From positions 53,921 through 117,920 of the forward strand of contig JAFRUH010000026.1 of the NCBI GenBank assembly GCA_017438975.1: 64,000 nt of DNA. Reading direction: 5' to 3'. Within the stretch, counting starts at the first letter, position 1; each line of letters begins with the position of its first letter. Of this stretch, positions 36,495 to 46,294 are shown one piece after another. The notes beneath the pieces are model-generated. The model did not search any database and was not told the DNA's origin. It worked only from the letters and a program-made list of their open reading frames with translations. A program made the translations under genes and the position numbers. This DNA comes from Bacteroidales bacterium. GTDB lineage: Bacteria > Bacteroidota > Bacteroidia > Bacteroidales > UBA932.

Positions 36495-37364
36495 CTACCC
36501 GATAATCTTTTCGTCCAACAATTCCCTGATCATGCCTTCGATGTCGGCATCGGACGCAGTCAGCGTCTTGCTTTCCTTGGCCTGGAAAACGATGTTCTGC
36601 ACGCTCTTGACCTTGGTCGGAGAACCGGCGAGACCGCACTGGGCGGGGTCTCCGCCGACATCGGCGACGCTCCATTGGTTCAGGGTCAGATAGTCCCGTT
36701 CCGCATAGAGATCCGCCCTGGGATCATCGGCGGGACGCTCGAGCGGGCAGGTCGCATACTTGTATTTCATGACGAGACGGACGTTCTGCGGGCGGCACGG
36801 GGCGGCACTGCCGTTGACGGTTACGAGCACCGGGAGCGGCACTTCGACCGTTTCGACGCCTCCGTCGATGTGGCGGCGGATCGTCGCGACCCGGTTTTCA
36901 ATCTTCAGGATCTCCTCGGCATAGGTCACCTGGTTCAGTCCCAGTTTCTGCGCGACCTGGGGGCCGACCTGCGCGGTATCGCCGTCGATGGCCTGACGGC
37001 CTCCGATGACAAGGTCCACCTCGCCGATCTTGCGGATCGCCGTCGCGAGGGCGTAGGAGGTGGCCAGGGTATCCGCCCCGGCGAAGAGCCGGTCGGTCAG
37101 GAGCCATCCGGTGTCGGCGCCCCGGTAAAGGCCCTCCCGGATGATTTCCCCGGCACGGGGAGGTCCCATCGTCAGCACGCCGACCGTAGAGCCGGGATGC
37201 TTATCCTTGAGGCGGAGCGCCTGCTCCAGCGCATTGAGATCGTCGGGATTGAAAATCGCGGGAAGGGCTGCGCGGTTGACGGTCCCCTCGGGGGTCATTG
37301 CATCCTTTCCCACGTTGCGGGTGTCCGGCACTTGTTTCGCCAGGACGACAATTTTCAGACTCAT
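36495..37364 (-). CDS. etfB: Electron transfer flavoprotein beta subunit
   Basis: 289-residue partner of EtfA that binds AMP or a second FAD. Start set at the ATG giving MSLKIVVLAKQVPDTRNV, the standard family start; a longer frame upstream has no similarity. Other family marks: NPDDLNALEQALRL, GRQAIDGDTAQVGPQVA (in part) and LPVLVTVNGSAAPCRP. First gene of the etfB-etfA-acd operon, 31 bases behind an exact promoter. Confidence 0.95.
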   Translation of the reverse strand: MSLKIVVLAKQVPDTRNVGKDAMTPEGTVNRAALPAIFNPDDLNALEQALRLKDKHPGSTVGVLTMGPPRAGEIIREGLYRGADTGWLLTDRLFAGADTLATSYALATAIRKIGEVDLVIGGRQAIDGDTAQVGPQVAQKLGLNQVTYAEEILKIENRVATIRRHIDGGVETVEVPLPVLVTVNGSAAPCRPQNVRLVMKYKYATCPLERPADDPRADLYAERDYLTLNQWSVADVGGDPAQCGLAGSPTKVKSVQNIVFQAKESKTLTASDADIEGMIRELLDEKIIG

Positions 37365-37394
37365 ATTCTGTTCGCGTTTGGTTTTAGCAACACA

Positions 37395-37426
37395 CAAAAT
37401 TAGCCTTTTTTTGGCGGATAAACAAA
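37395..37426 (-). promoter_or_regulatory. Promoter of the etfB-etfA-acd operon
   Basis: Minus strand: TTTG (37423-37426), 20 bases, TAATTTTG (37395-37402), exact in both boxes. Confidence 0.85.
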
Positions 37427-37427
37427 T

Positions 37428-37454
37428 CGGGCCGCCCCCACAGGGAGCGGCCCG
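37428..37454 (-). terminator. Terminator after the S9 peptidase gene
   Basis: CGGGCCGC pairs with GCGGCCCG around an 11-base loop, followed on the minus strand by ATTTGTTTA. It ends the second SusCD operon and touches the -33 box of the etfB promoter. Confidence 0.7.
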
Positions 37455-37465
37455 GCCTGTCACCA

Positions 37466-39427
37466 TCAGGGATTTCCTGAGTTCTTTTCGATGAACTGGA
37501 GGATGGTCCGGTAGTAAAGCATTTGATTCTCAATGCCTTTATAACCGTGACCCTGACCCTTCATGACGAGGAACTCCACCGGGGATCCCTGCCTTTTAAG
37601 CGCATCGTACAGCATCTGCGAGCCGCCGATATGTACGCGGTCGTCATGGTCCCCGTGGATCAGCAGCAGCGGACCGCTGATCTTGTCCACATGATTGATC
37701 GGTGAACGGTCCATCAACTTTTCCTTCTCGGTCACCGGGTCGCCGGCCTCAAGATAATCCCAGTCGGGAATGTTGGAGTGATAGTGCTCCCAAATGATAT
37801 CGCTGAAGCCGGCCACCGCCACTCCGAAGCCGAATGGGAAGGATGCCTTGAATCCGTTGACCTCGCCGGGGAAGGTCATCAGCCGCATGGTCTCGTAGCC
37901 TCCGTGGCTCATCCCGAAGCAGCCGACCCTTTCAGGCGGAATGCCCAGCATCTCGGAGACATAGCGGGCGCAATAGATCATGTCGATCGTCTCGTTGCCG
38001 CCGAGGTCATGGTCGTTCAAGGCCGCGAAATCCCGGCCGAAACCGCTGGAACCGCGGGGTGAAGCGCTCAGGACATACATTCCCGCCGCGGTGAAGATCT
38101 GATGTTCGATGTCGTAGCCGTTCTCACCGCCGTAGAAGGACATGACCATGAGCCTGGCCTGGTCTTTGGGCAGCGGGTTGTCGGAGACCATCAGGTAGGC
38201 GTGCAGCATACGGGTGGTTCCGGTCGCCGGATCCATGTCAAAGGTCGGGATGGACAGCTTTTCGGCGTGGGAAGCGATCATCGATTTCCGGGTCACTTCG
38301 GGGAGATCGACAACGACGGACTGCTTCAGCGCCTTTCCGTCAAAGCTCACCTTCCAGATCTGGAAGAGAATGTCCGTCGCGCCGGCCCTGAAGAACATGG
38401 CATCGCCTACGGTGGTCTGGAAGGTCAGGGTGGCGGGATACATTTCGGACGCGACCTCCTCCCCTTCAGGGGTAAGGACGACCACCCGGGAGCCTTCGGG
38501 ACTGGTGGACACGGCGGCGAGGTATTTCACGCCCCCGACCTCGATCCATCTCGCATCGATATCCTGCTTGTAGTCGGTAACTTGCCTGACGGTACCCTTA
38601 CCCCGGTCATACCGGTACAGGTTGGCGAACCCCGTCTTGTCCGCAAGGAAAAAGGCCTCGTCGTCCGAATACCAGGGGGAGATGACCGCACAGCCGCTCA
38701 GGCTGCCTTCCATGTCCGGATCGGTCACCACCTTATACTCGCCGGTAGCGAAGTCCAGGTAGGCGATGTTGGTGTAGGTCCTGTTCGCGTTCCGGAGGAC
38801 CGTGAGCATCGCACCGTCATCGGCGGGACTCATTGCGATCTCCGTCCATGTCATCCTGAAATCCGGATTGTCCGTGCAGATGAGCCGGTCCTCGCCGGTC
38901 ACGACGTCCAGCACGTGGAACTCGTCCACATGATCGTCTTCCGTCTGGGAGATCCGAGCTACATAGGCCGCCTTCGTCTTGTCATCGTTGAAACTCCAGC
39001 CGTAGATGTACGGAACATCCGTGAAACACTCGGTCTTCCCGGTCGCCGGATCCATCCGGTAGAGGTCGATCTTTTCGTCGTTGGCCTGGTCGCCCATCCA
39101 GTACAGCCGGCCGTCCTTTTCATTCCATTCTGGATTCCAGAAGTTCTTTTCCGCCCAGTTGTCGGACGAAATGACCTTCCCCTGCCCGATATCCGTGCTC
39201 TCCGAAAGGTCCAGCATCAGGAGCGGGTTGCCCTCGGTCTGGCGGACATAGATCAGTTTCGTAGCGTCATCGGACAGATTGAAGCCCCAGGTGGAATACG
39301 GGAAGCCCTCCAGGAAGGACTTGACCGGGACGCTGCGTCCCAGGAACTCCACGTCCCCCTCCGTTTTCGGGGAACAAGAGAATGCTGCCGATATCAGCAG
39401 CATTCCCCAGATAATCACCTTTTTCAT
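37466..39427 (-). CDS. S9 family (DPP4-like) prolyl oligopeptidase lipoprotein
   Basis: Serine peptidase that typically removes dipeptides from proline-containing peptides. 653 residues, lipoprotein signal with Cys18. The N-terminal part is a beta-propeller with WD-like repeats (SPADDGAML, SPWYSDDEAFF, STSPEGSR); the C-terminal alpha/beta-hydrolase domain has the nucleophile Ser507 in GMSHGG, an Asp in HGDHDDRV (about 595) and His627 in GQGHGY. The ATG overlaps the susD stop by one base (TAATG), so it belongs to this uptake operon and probably trims captured peptides at the envelope. Confidence 0.92.
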   Translation of the reverse strand: MKKVIIWGMLLISAAFSCSPKTEGDVEFLGRSVPVKSFLEGFPYSTWGFNLSDDATKLIYVRQTEGNPLLMLDLSESTDIGQGKVISSDNWAEKNFWNPEWNEKDGRLYWMGDQANDEKIDLYRMDPATGKTECFTDVPYIYGWSFNDDKTKAAYVARISQTEDDHVDEFHVLDVVTGEDRLICTDNPDFRMTWTEIAMSPADDGAMLTVLRNANRTYTNIAYLDFATGEYKVVTDPDMEGSLSGCAVISPWYSDDEAFFLADKTGFANLYRYDRGKGTVRQVTDYKQDIDARWIEVGGVKYLAAVSTSPEGSRVVVLTPEGEEVASEMYPATLTFQTTVGDAMFFRAGATDILFQIWKVSFDGKALKQSVVVDLPEVTRKSMIASHAEKLSIPTFDMDPATGTTRMLHAYLMVSDNPLPKDQARLMVMSFYGGENGYDIEHQIFTAAGMYVLSASPRGSSGFGRDFAALNDHDLGGNETIDMIYCARYVSEMLGIPPERVGCFGMSHGGYETMRLMTFPGEVNGFKASFPFGFGVAVAGFSDIIWEHYHSNIPDWDYLEAGDPVTEKEKLMDRSPINHVDKISGPLLLIHGDHDDRVHIGGSQMLYDALKRQGSPVEFLVMKGQGHGYKGIENQMLYYRTILQFIEKNSGNP

Positions 39428-40938
39428 TACTTTCTCCAGAATTCGTTCTGATCCGCGGGCGTGAGCGCCTTATTGTAGAGCATCTCAACATCCGGTATCG
39501 GGAGCATGAAGCGGGGGCTGTCGGCCGGGAGGGTCTTGACAGTGGACCAGTGCTCGGGATCCGGCGAACGATCCAGACTCTGGTGCAGACGCTTGATGTC
39601 CTGCAGGCGGAATCCTTCGCCGTAGAGCTCCTTGCGGCGCTCTATATAGATATTCTCCAGGGAGGCGTCGGTCGGAGAAGCGCCGCGGGCGGTCTGCAGG
39701 GCATTCAGCACGCTCTTGGCATTGCCGCCCGTATGGGCATCGCACTCGGCCTTGATGAGGTAAGCCTCCGCGATGCGGGCCAGCGGGAAGTCGGCGTCGC
39801 CGATGAACAGATCCTTGTGGCTGAACTTGCTCGTGAACCAGCCGTCCTCCTCATAGAAGTAGAAGGGGAACAACTTGCGGCAGTCCGAATCCTCGAAACG
39901 GTTGCGGAAACGCGTGGTAAAGCGCACGGTGCTGTAACCGTAGAGCGGTTCTTCGAAGTAATTGACCTCTTCTTCCGTATCCAGATACTGCAAGTCACTG
40001 GGATTGGCCTTTCCTTTCTCGTCGGCGCTGAAAGCGCTCTTCGCGAGGTAATAGAATGACGGAAGGGAAGCGTAGTAGTTGGAGGTCGTCTGGTTGAACT
40101 CGAAGCCCATCAGCCATTCTCCGTTCGGCTCGTAGAATCCGCTCTGGTACTCGGCCTGGCTCATAAGGTTGCTGCCGTCAAACGTACCGGAGGCCGCCTC
40201 AGAGGCATATTTCGCCGCATTGGCATAGTCAGCCATGTCCAGATAGGCGCGGGCCATGAACAGGGCGCAGCTCTTCGGAGTGAAATAATAAGTGTTGGCG
40301 TCACTGCAGTTCTTCCGTCCGTATTCCAGGTCTTCCAGGATGAGCGCATAGGTATCCTTGATGCTGGAACGGCCGATATGCTCGGAAGCGGCATTCGCCG
40401 GAACCTTGTGGAGAATGACACCAGGACCGTCCGGATTGGACGTATACGTAGCCGCGAACAGGCGGATGAGGCGAAGGTACATGAATCCTCTCAGGGCATG
40501 GGCCTGGGCAAGCAGGTTCTGCTTGGTCGCGCCCTCCGGCATGCTCTCGGAATAATAGATGATATTGTTGGCGATATCGATCCCCTTGTAATCGTATTCC
40601 CAGATGGAATTGGCATATCCGAACCACCAGGGATCCTCTCCCGGCACCTGCGAATAGGTATAGGAATACAGGTTCCAGTTGTAGGTATCGATTCCGTAGT
40701 TGCCGTTCGTCATGAGGGCGTCCTCGCCCATCACGTCGGACATGACGGAACTCAGGGTGAAAGTCAGGTAGTTGCCGATATAGGCCACGCCGGCGTTCAG
40801 GGCAGTCTGGGCCGACGCGACATCGGAAAAGATCTGCTCGTCGGAAATGGCGTTGGAAGGGACGGGGCTCAGCACGTCCTTGGAACAGGAAGAAAGGCCG
40901 ATAAGGGCGATGGCTGCGATGTATAAAATCTTTTTCAT
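39427..40938 (-). CDS. SusD/RagB-family nutrient-binding lipoprotein
   Basis: 503 residues, lipoprotein signal LIGLSSC with Cys18. Family pattern: helical repeats around YKGIDIANNIIYYSE and LLAQAHALRGFMYLRLIRLFA, IKDTYALILEDLEYG, and the closing IYIERRKELYGEGFRLQDIKR and RFMLPIPDVEMLYN. It forms the lid of the SusC encoded 11 bases upstream. Not closely similar to the first SusD of this window; the ligand is unknown but the coupled S9 peptidase suggests peptides. Confidence 0.94.
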   Translation of the reverse strand: MKKILYIAAIALIGLSSCSKDVLSPVPSNAISDEQIFSDVASAQTALNAGVAYIGNYLTFTLSSVMSDVMGEDALMTNGNYGIDTYNWNLYSYTYSQVPGEDPWWFGYANSIWEYDYKGIDIANNIIYYSESMPEGATKQNLLAQAHALRGFMYLRLIRLFAATYTSNPDGPGVILHKVPANAASEHIGRSSIKDTYALILEDLEYGRKNCSDANTYYFTPKSCALFMARAYLDMADYANAAKYASEAASGTFDGSNLMSQAEYQSGFYEPNGEWLMGFEFNQTTSNYYASLPSFYYLAKSAFSADEKGKANPSDLQYLDTEEEVNYFEEPLYGYSTVRFTTRFRNRFEDSDCRKLFPFYFYEEDGWFTSKFSHKDLFIGDADFPLARIAEAYLIKAECDAHTGGNAKSVLNALQTARGASPTDASLENIYIERRKELYGEGFRLQDIKRLHQSLDRSPDPEHWSTVKTLPADSPRFMLPIPDVEMLYNKALTPADQNEFWRK

Positions 40939-40949
40939 GATCCGTCAAA

Positions 40950-43900
40950 TTAGAAAGTGATATTTACACCCAGGGTATAAGTCCTGCTGAGCGGAATGTA
41001 GTTTGCGTAGGCGTCATAACCGCCGATACCGAAGATGTCGATGTCGTCGTAACCCTTGTAACCCTTGTCCTTGAACACGGTGAAGAGGTTGTCGGCATTC
41101 AGGTAGAACCGTACTCCCGAGACCGCCTTGACCTTCTGGAGAAGGCTCTTGGGCAGGCTGTACGACAGATTCACATTCTTGAGTTTCAGATAGGTCGCAT
41201 CGTACAGGAAACGGGAACTGGGCGAGTTGCTGGCGTTGTCGTTCGAGTTGATATATTTCGGGACATCCGTATTCTTGTTGGAAGGAGACCAGGCCCTCAT
41301 TTCGTCGATGCTGATGTTCTTGCCGGAGTTGTTGCCTTCGTGCATCAGGTTGGCGTAGAGGCTGTCAAAAAACTTGCCGCCAAGATTGTAGTAGAACATG
41401 AAGGAAAGGTTCAGGCCCTTCCAGGAAAGGCTGTTCGTCAAGGAACCGAAGCCCCACGGCGTCGCCCTTCCCTGCATCTCGTAATCGGCCAGACTGTAAT
41501 TGTTGGTCGTCCCGTCGGCGGTCTTCCAGAGCGGATCGCCGTTGGCGGGGTCGACACCCGCCCAGGTAGGCATATAGAATTCGTACTGGCTCTTCCCCAC
41601 TTTCCAGATCTTCTTGGTGTCGCCCATGGTGATATCGTCGTCACCCGCGAGATCCAGGATCTTGTCGGCATTGTAGGAGAAGTTGAAATTCACGTCCCAG
41701 GCGAAGTCCCGGGTCTGGACCGGAGTCCCGTTAAGGACCAGTTCGACACCCTGGTTCTGCACCTTGGCGAGGTTCATCATGACGCTTGTGATACCGTCGG
41801 CCGCAGGAAGCGGGAAGTCGTAGAGGAGGTCGTCGGAGACCTTCCTGAAGAATTCGACGGATCCCGTCAGGCGGTTCTTCCACAGGCCGAAATCAAGACC
41901 GATGTTCAGCATCTTCTGCTTTTCCCATCTCAGGTCCGGATTGGCCAGGGAGGTATGGGCGAGACCGGAGTTGCTTCCATACTGGTAGGAGTCGCTGGCC
42001 GTCCAGAGGCCGAGGGACTGATAACGGCCGACACCCGCATTGTTTCCGGAGGTACCGTAGCTGACGCGGAACTTGAGGTCGCTCAGCCAGTCCACATCCC
42101 GGAAGAAATCTTCCTGCTTGGCCCTCCAGGAGGCGCCGACGCTGAAGAAGTTACCCCACTTGTTGTTATCGCCGAAGACAGACGAACCGTCCCGACGGAA
42201 GGATCCCGAAAGGAAGTATTTCTCGGCATAGTTGTATTCGGCGTGTCCCAGCCAGGACATCAGGACCGCCTGGGTGTACCAGGAAGTGATGGACTGGGGC
42301 TTGCTGGCGCCGGCGAGTTCCGTCATGAAGTCGAAGGCGAAGCCGGTCGCGGAACCGTCGAAGCGGGTAATCTTGCTCTGCCAGTATTCATAACCGGCCA
42401 GCGCCGAGACGGAGTGGTCGCCGAAGGACCGGTTGAAATTGAGCGTCGTGGTGCTCGTGAACATCAGGTCGGAAGTCTGGGTACGGCCGCCGCGGCCGCT
42501 GTAGGCCGGTCCGTCTCCATGGTACTTGTTCCAATAATAGGTATCGTATACGGAGACATAATCGGGCGAGAAGACCGTCTTCGCGGTAAGGCCGTCCATC
42601 AGCTTCGCCTCGGCGAAGAAGGATGCCAGCAGGCGGGCCGTATTGGCCCGGTTGATGTTCATTTCCGGGATGGCCAGCGGGTTGAAGTCACGGGAGGCCG
42701 GGTTGACCCAGTTGTACTGCTTGTTTCCGTCAGCGTCCAGCACATACTGCCCGTTCGAGTCCACAATATAAACAGGGACGGCGTTCGGGAAGGAGAGGGC
42801 GTTGAAGAGCGGGGACGCACCCGCGCTCTGGGAGACCTCGGAATTCTGCACGGCATAGGAGAAGACCACGTTCATTCCGCCCTTGAGCCATGAATTCACC
42901 TGCGCTTCGATATTGGACTTGCCGGAATACCGGGTGTAGCGGGCGGTCGGGGTGGTTCCCGTCTGGTCGAAGTAACCGGCGGAGAAGAAGTAATTGATCT
43001 TGTCCGTACCGCCGGAATAGCTGACATTGTAGTCCTGGGAGTAACCCTTCTTCATGACCTCGCTCTGCCAGTCGGTATTGATGATGTTCTTCGCACTGGA
43101 AACCAGGTTCCCGCTGGCGTCGAAGGGGTTGTCGATGTTGAACGGGTTCCAGGAGAACGTTCCCTGTGTCTGCTGGTTGGCCCATACATAGTCCTTTCCA
43201 TTGGCAGCGGCCTGCTCCAGGTAATTTCCATAGACAAGCTTGTAGTAATCGGTGGAACTGGCCACCTCATACTGCCTGGGGACGGAAGACATGCCCACAG
43301 CGGCGTGGAAGTTCACATGGCCCTGGCCGGCCTTGCCACTCTTTGTCGTGATGATGACGACACCGTTGGCGGCACGGGAGCCGTAGAGGGAAGCGCCCGC
43401 CGCATCCTTCAGGACCGTGATGGACTCGATGTCCTGCGGGTTGATGCTGGAAAGGATACTGGTCGTCGTATTGGCGTCGCTGGCGTTCTTGGAATAGTTG
43501 CTGCTGGTGGTCGCGACTCCGTCAATGACATACAGCGGTTCTGATGAAGCGTTCAGCGAACCGGTACCCCGGATGCGGAAGGTCGAGGCGGCGCCCGGCT
43601 GACCGGAGGCCGTGCTCACCTGCAGACCGGCGACCTTTCCCTGGAGAGCCTGCTCTACGGAGGACACGGGTTTCTGGCTCAATTCTTCGGAACGGACCAT
43701 GGTCGCGGAACCCGCGTAGGAACTCTTCTTGGCCGTACCGTAGGCGACGACGATCGTCTCGTCCAGGAATTCAGCGCTCGGGGAAAGCTCCACGTTGAGA
43801 AGCCGCTGTCCGCGGATCGGAACCTGCATGGTCTCGAAGCCGATGGAGGAGAAAATGAGGATACCGTCCGAAGGGGCGGTAATGGAATAGTTGCCATCGA

Positions 43901-44069
43901 AATCTGACACTACACCGTTGGCGGTGCCGCTGACGACAACGGCGGCTCCGGGTACCGGATCCCCCGACTGGGCGTCAGTCACTACTCCCTTCACCGTTAT
44001 GTTCTGGGCATTGGCCACGGAGCACAGGGCGAATAGCAGAATCGAAATCAAAAGCAGAATTCTTTTCAT
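40950..44069 (-). CDS. SusC/RagA-family TonB-linked outer membrane transporter
   Basis: 1039 residues. Signal peptide ending VANAQ, then a carboxypeptidase-regulatory-like domain (GVVTDAQSGDPVPGAAVVVSG), the plug (LQGKVAGLQVSTASGQPG, ITVLKDAAGASLYGSRAANGVVIITTKSG in part) and the barrel, ending YTLGVNITF. There is no STN domain and no adjacent sigma/anti-sigma or hybrid sensor gene, so regulation must be by the long leader or from elsewhere. First gene of the SusC-SusD-S9 operon. Confidence 0.95.
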   Translation of the reverse strand: MKRILLLISILLFALCSVANAQNITVKGVVTDAQSGDPVPGAAVVVSGTANGVVSDFDGNYSITAPSDGILIFSSIGFETMQVPIRGQRLLNVELSPSAEFLDETIVVAYGTAKKSSYAGSATMVRSEELSQKPVSSVEQALQGKVAGLQVSTASGQPGAASTFRIRGTGSLNASSEPLYVIDGVATTSSNYSKNASDANTTTSILSSINPQDIESITVLKDAAGASLYGSRAANGVVIITTKSGKAGQGHVNFHAAVGMSSVPRQYEVASSTDYYKLVYGNYLEQAAANGKDYVWANQQTQGTFSWNPFNIDNPFDASGNLVSSAKNIINTDWQSEVMKKGYSQDYNVSYSGGTDKINYFFSAGYFDQTGTTPTARYTRYSGKSNIEAQVNSWLKGGMNVVFSYAVQNSEVSQSAGASPLFNALSFPNAVPVYIVDSNGQYVLDADGNKQYNWVNPASRDFNPLAIPEMNINRANTARLLASFFAEAKLMDGLTAKTVFSPDYVSVYDTYYWNKYHGDGPAYSGRGGRTQTSDLMFTSTTTLNFNRSFGDHSVSALAGYEYWQSKITRFDGSATGFAFDFMTELAGASKPQSITSWYTQAVLMSWLGHAEYNYAEKYFLSGSFRRDGSSVFGDNNKWGNFFSVGASWRAKQEDFFRDVDWLSDLKFRVSYGTSGNNAGVGRYQSLGLWTASDSYQYGSNSGLAHTSLANPDLRWEKQKMLNIGLDFGLWKNRLTGSVEFFRKVSDDLLYDFPLPAADGITSVMMNLAKVQNQGVELVLNGTPVQTRDFAWDVNFNFSYNADKILDLAGDDDITMGDTKKIWKVGKSQYEFYMPTWAGVDPANGDPLWKTADGTTNNYSLADYEMQGRATPWGFGSLTNSLSWKGLNLSFMFYYNLGGKFFDSLYANLMHEGNNSGKNISIDEMRAWSPSNKNTDVPKYINSNDNASNSPSSRFLYDATYLKLKNVNLSYSLPKSLLQKVKAVSGVRFYLNADNLFTVFKDKGYKGYDDIDIFGIGGYDAYANYIPLSRTYTLGVNITF

Positions 44070-44171
44070 GTGAAAGGTAGTTATAATAGTTAAACATTGA
44101 AAGCATCGGAAAAACCCGACAGAAGGACGACAAAAAATATTGATTTACACTACTATAATAGGATTCGATAG

Positions 44172-44203
44172 CAAATTTATGAAATAATAAACCAGAATCC
44201 AAA
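44172..44203 (-). promoter_or_regulatory. Promoter of the second SusCD operon
   Basis: Minus strand: TTTG (44200-44203), 20 bases, TAAATTTG (44172-44179), exact in both boxes. It predicts a 5' leader of about 100 bases in front of susC, long for this phylum and a possible site for small-RNA control. The rest of the gene-less stretch 44070-44434 is AT-rich; apart from this promoter and the tsf terminator I see nothing in it. Confidence 0.82.
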
Positions 44204-44350
44204 CTCACAAAAACAGTATTTTGATAACAGACTGGAAAATATAAGGTAATTAAAGTAACAGTCTGAAAGCATCTTTATACCAAAAAGGCCAAAAAAGCCA
44301 ATTGACGCCCTGAAAACGATATAAATCGATAAGATGTTAAGAAAATGTTA

Positions 44351-44382
44351 CAAAAAGGCCGTCCCGCAAACGGGACGGCCTT
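44351..44382 (-). terminator. Terminator of the rplM-rpsI-rpsB-tsf operon
   Basis: AAGGCCGTCCCG (44355-44366) pairs with CGGGACGGCCTT (44371-44382), 4-base loop, then TTTTG on the minus strand. It lies about 50 bases after the tsf stop. Confidence 0.88.
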
Positions 44383-44434
44383 GATTCCTGTATCTCAGCG
44401 GGACGGGAGAACCCGTCAGGCGTGAAGAATAGAA

Positions 44435-45427
44435 TTAGTCGCTAAGGGAGAAACGCTTGAAAGCGAGCACCTTGGCCTCTTTGTCGACGGCGGCGAGGGC
44501 GGCCTTCACGGTCTCCTTGTTATCGCTGAGCTGATACTCCTGCTCCTCGAGGGTGTTCTCCTTGAGGAACTTGGCGATACGGCCGTTCGCGATGTTCTGG
44601 ATCATCTGCTCCGGGAGGCTGGCGGCCTTCTCGGCGGAGACGGTCTTGATGATTTCGCGGGCCTGGTCGGCCTGGGCGGGAGTCAGCCAACCCTTGGCGG
44701 TGTTGGACTCGATATGATCCTCGCTGTCGACGTGGGCAGGATTGATACCGACCTTCTTGAGGGCGGCGTCGACGGCCTTCTGGACCTGCTCGTCGCGGGT
44801 CTTCTGGACAGCGATGGTACGCTCGGACTCGAGGACCTCGGCGGGAACCGAAGCGGCGTCGACAGCGACCGGATTCATGGAAGCGACCTGCATGGCGATA
44901 CCCCTTGCGATGGCGTACGGAACCTCCTTGTTGAAGGCGACGATCGCACCGAGTTTGCCGTTGAAATGGACATACTCGGAAACGAACGGGGCTTCGAGAG
45001 CGGCATAGTAGGCGAGAACATGCTTCTCACCGGTCTTGCCGGCCTGATTGGTGATATCCTCTTCGATGGTATAACCGTCGGCGAGCTTGACAGCCTTGAG
45101 GGCCTCGATATCGGTAGGGAACGTAGCGATGGCGGCGTCGGCGATGTTGCCGGCGAGGGCCTTGAAATCAGGCGTAGCCGCTACGAAGTCGGTCTCGCAG
45201 CCGAGGCAGACGAGGACGACCTTTCCACCGTTGACGCGGGAAAGGACGGCACCCTGGGTCGTCTCATTGTCACCACGCTTGGAAAGGGTGGACTTGCCTT
45301 TTTCGCGAAGGATCTCGACGGCGCGCTTGAAGTCGCCTTCGGCCTCGGTAAGGGCGTTCTTGCAATCCATCATTCCCGCGCTGGTCATGTCGCGGAGCTT
45401 CTTGATATCTGCTAATGAGATAGCCAT
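44435..45427 (-). CDS. tsf: Elongation factor Ts
   Basis: Guanine-nucleotide exchange factor for EF-Tu. 330 residues. The N-terminal UBA-like module (LADIKKLRDMTSAGMMDCKNAL) and the EF-Tu-contact motif TDFVA (79-83) are intact, as is the repeated core domain. C-terminal LSD ends the protein. It follows rpsB after 21 bases in the usual rpsB-tsf order. Confidence 0.97.
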   Translation of the reverse strand: MAISLADIKKLRDMTSAGMMDCKNALTEAEGDFKRAVEILREKGKSTLSKRGDNETTQGAVLSRVNGGKVVLVCLGCETDFVAATPDFKALAGNIADAAIATFPTDIEALKAVKLADGYTIEEDITNQAGKTGEKHVLAYYAALEAPFVSEYVHFNGKLGAIVAFNKEVPYAIARGIAMQVASMNPVAVDAASVPAEVLESERTIAVQKTRDEQVQKAVDAALKKVGINPAHVDSEDHIESNTAKGWLTPAQADQAREIIKTVSAEKAASLPEQMIQNIANGRIAKFLKENTLEEQEYQLSDNKETVKAALAAVDKEAKVLAFKRFSLSD

Positions 45428-45448
45428 AATGTTTCCTTTATTAATAGA

Positions 45449-46294
45449 TTATTCTTCAGTTTTGGGAGCCTCTTCGGCAGGGGCGGCTTCAACTTCAGCT
45501 TCGGCTTCGGTGTCGACCTTCACGCTTCTGCGCGGACGGAGCTTCTTCTGGCCCTGGGCGGCCTGCTCCTGGGTTTCAGCCTCAGCATCAGTCTTCTCCT
45601 TTTCGAGCTTCCTCTCGTCGAGACCTTCCTGGATAGCCTTGCAAAGGACGTCCATGATCAGCTCGATGGACTTCGTTGCATCGTCATTCGCCGGAATCAC
45701 GTAATCAATCGGAGTGGGATCGCAACAAGTATCAACCATGGCGATAACCGGGATGTTCAGACGGTTTGCCTCTTTGACGGCATTGGCCTCTTTCTGGACG
45801 TCCACTACGAAAAGTGCGGAAGGGAGACGGCTCATATCCCTGATGGAACCGAGGTTCTTCTCAAGTTTGGCTCTCTGGCGCTCCACCTGGAGACGCTCTC
45901 TCTTGGCAAGCTTGTCGAAAGTACCATCTTCTTTCATCTTGTCGATGGTGTTCATCTTCTTGACAGCCTTGCGGATGGTAGGGAAGTTGGTGAGCATTCC
46001 GCCCGGCCAGCGCTCGGTAACGGAAGGCATATTGACGGACAGAGCTTTTTCAGCTACGACCTCTTTGGCCTGCTTCTTGGTAGCCACGAAGAGGATCTTG
46101 CGGCCGGAACGGGCCAGTTCCTTCATGGCCTCGGCGGCCTCGTCAATCTTGACGACAGTCTTGTGCAGGTCGATGATGTGGATCCCGTTCCTCTCGATGA
46201 AGATATAGGGGGCCATCTTAGGGTTCCATTTGCGGGCGAGATGTCCGAAATGAGCACCTGCATCAAGCAATTCTTGGAAATTTGTTCTAGACAT
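45449..46294 (-). CDS. rpsB: 30S ribosomal protein uS2
   Basis: 281 residues. The conserved uS2 body (FQELLDAGAHFGHLARKWNPKMAPYIF, KILFVATKKQAKEVV and the VIAMVDTCCDP loop, quoted in part) is followed by a 45-residue Glu/Ala-rich and Lys/Arg-containing tail that is common in Bacteroidales. It is separated from rpsI by a 226-base gap, unlike the short gaps elsewhere in this operon. Confidence 0.97.
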   Translation of the reverse strand: MSRTNFQELLDAGAHFGHLARKWNPKMAPYIFIERNGIHIIDLHKTVVKIDEAAEAMKELARSGRKILFVATKKQAKEVVAEKALSVNMPSVTERWPGGMLTNFPTIRKAVKKMNTIDKMKEDGTFDKLAKRERLQVERQRAKLEKNLGSIRDMSRLPSALFVVDVQKEANAVKEANRLNIPVIAMVDTCCDPTPIDYVIPANDDATKSIELIMDVLCKAIQEGLDERKLEKEKTDAEAETQEQAAQGQKKLRPRRSVKVDTEAEAEVEAAPAEEAPKTEE

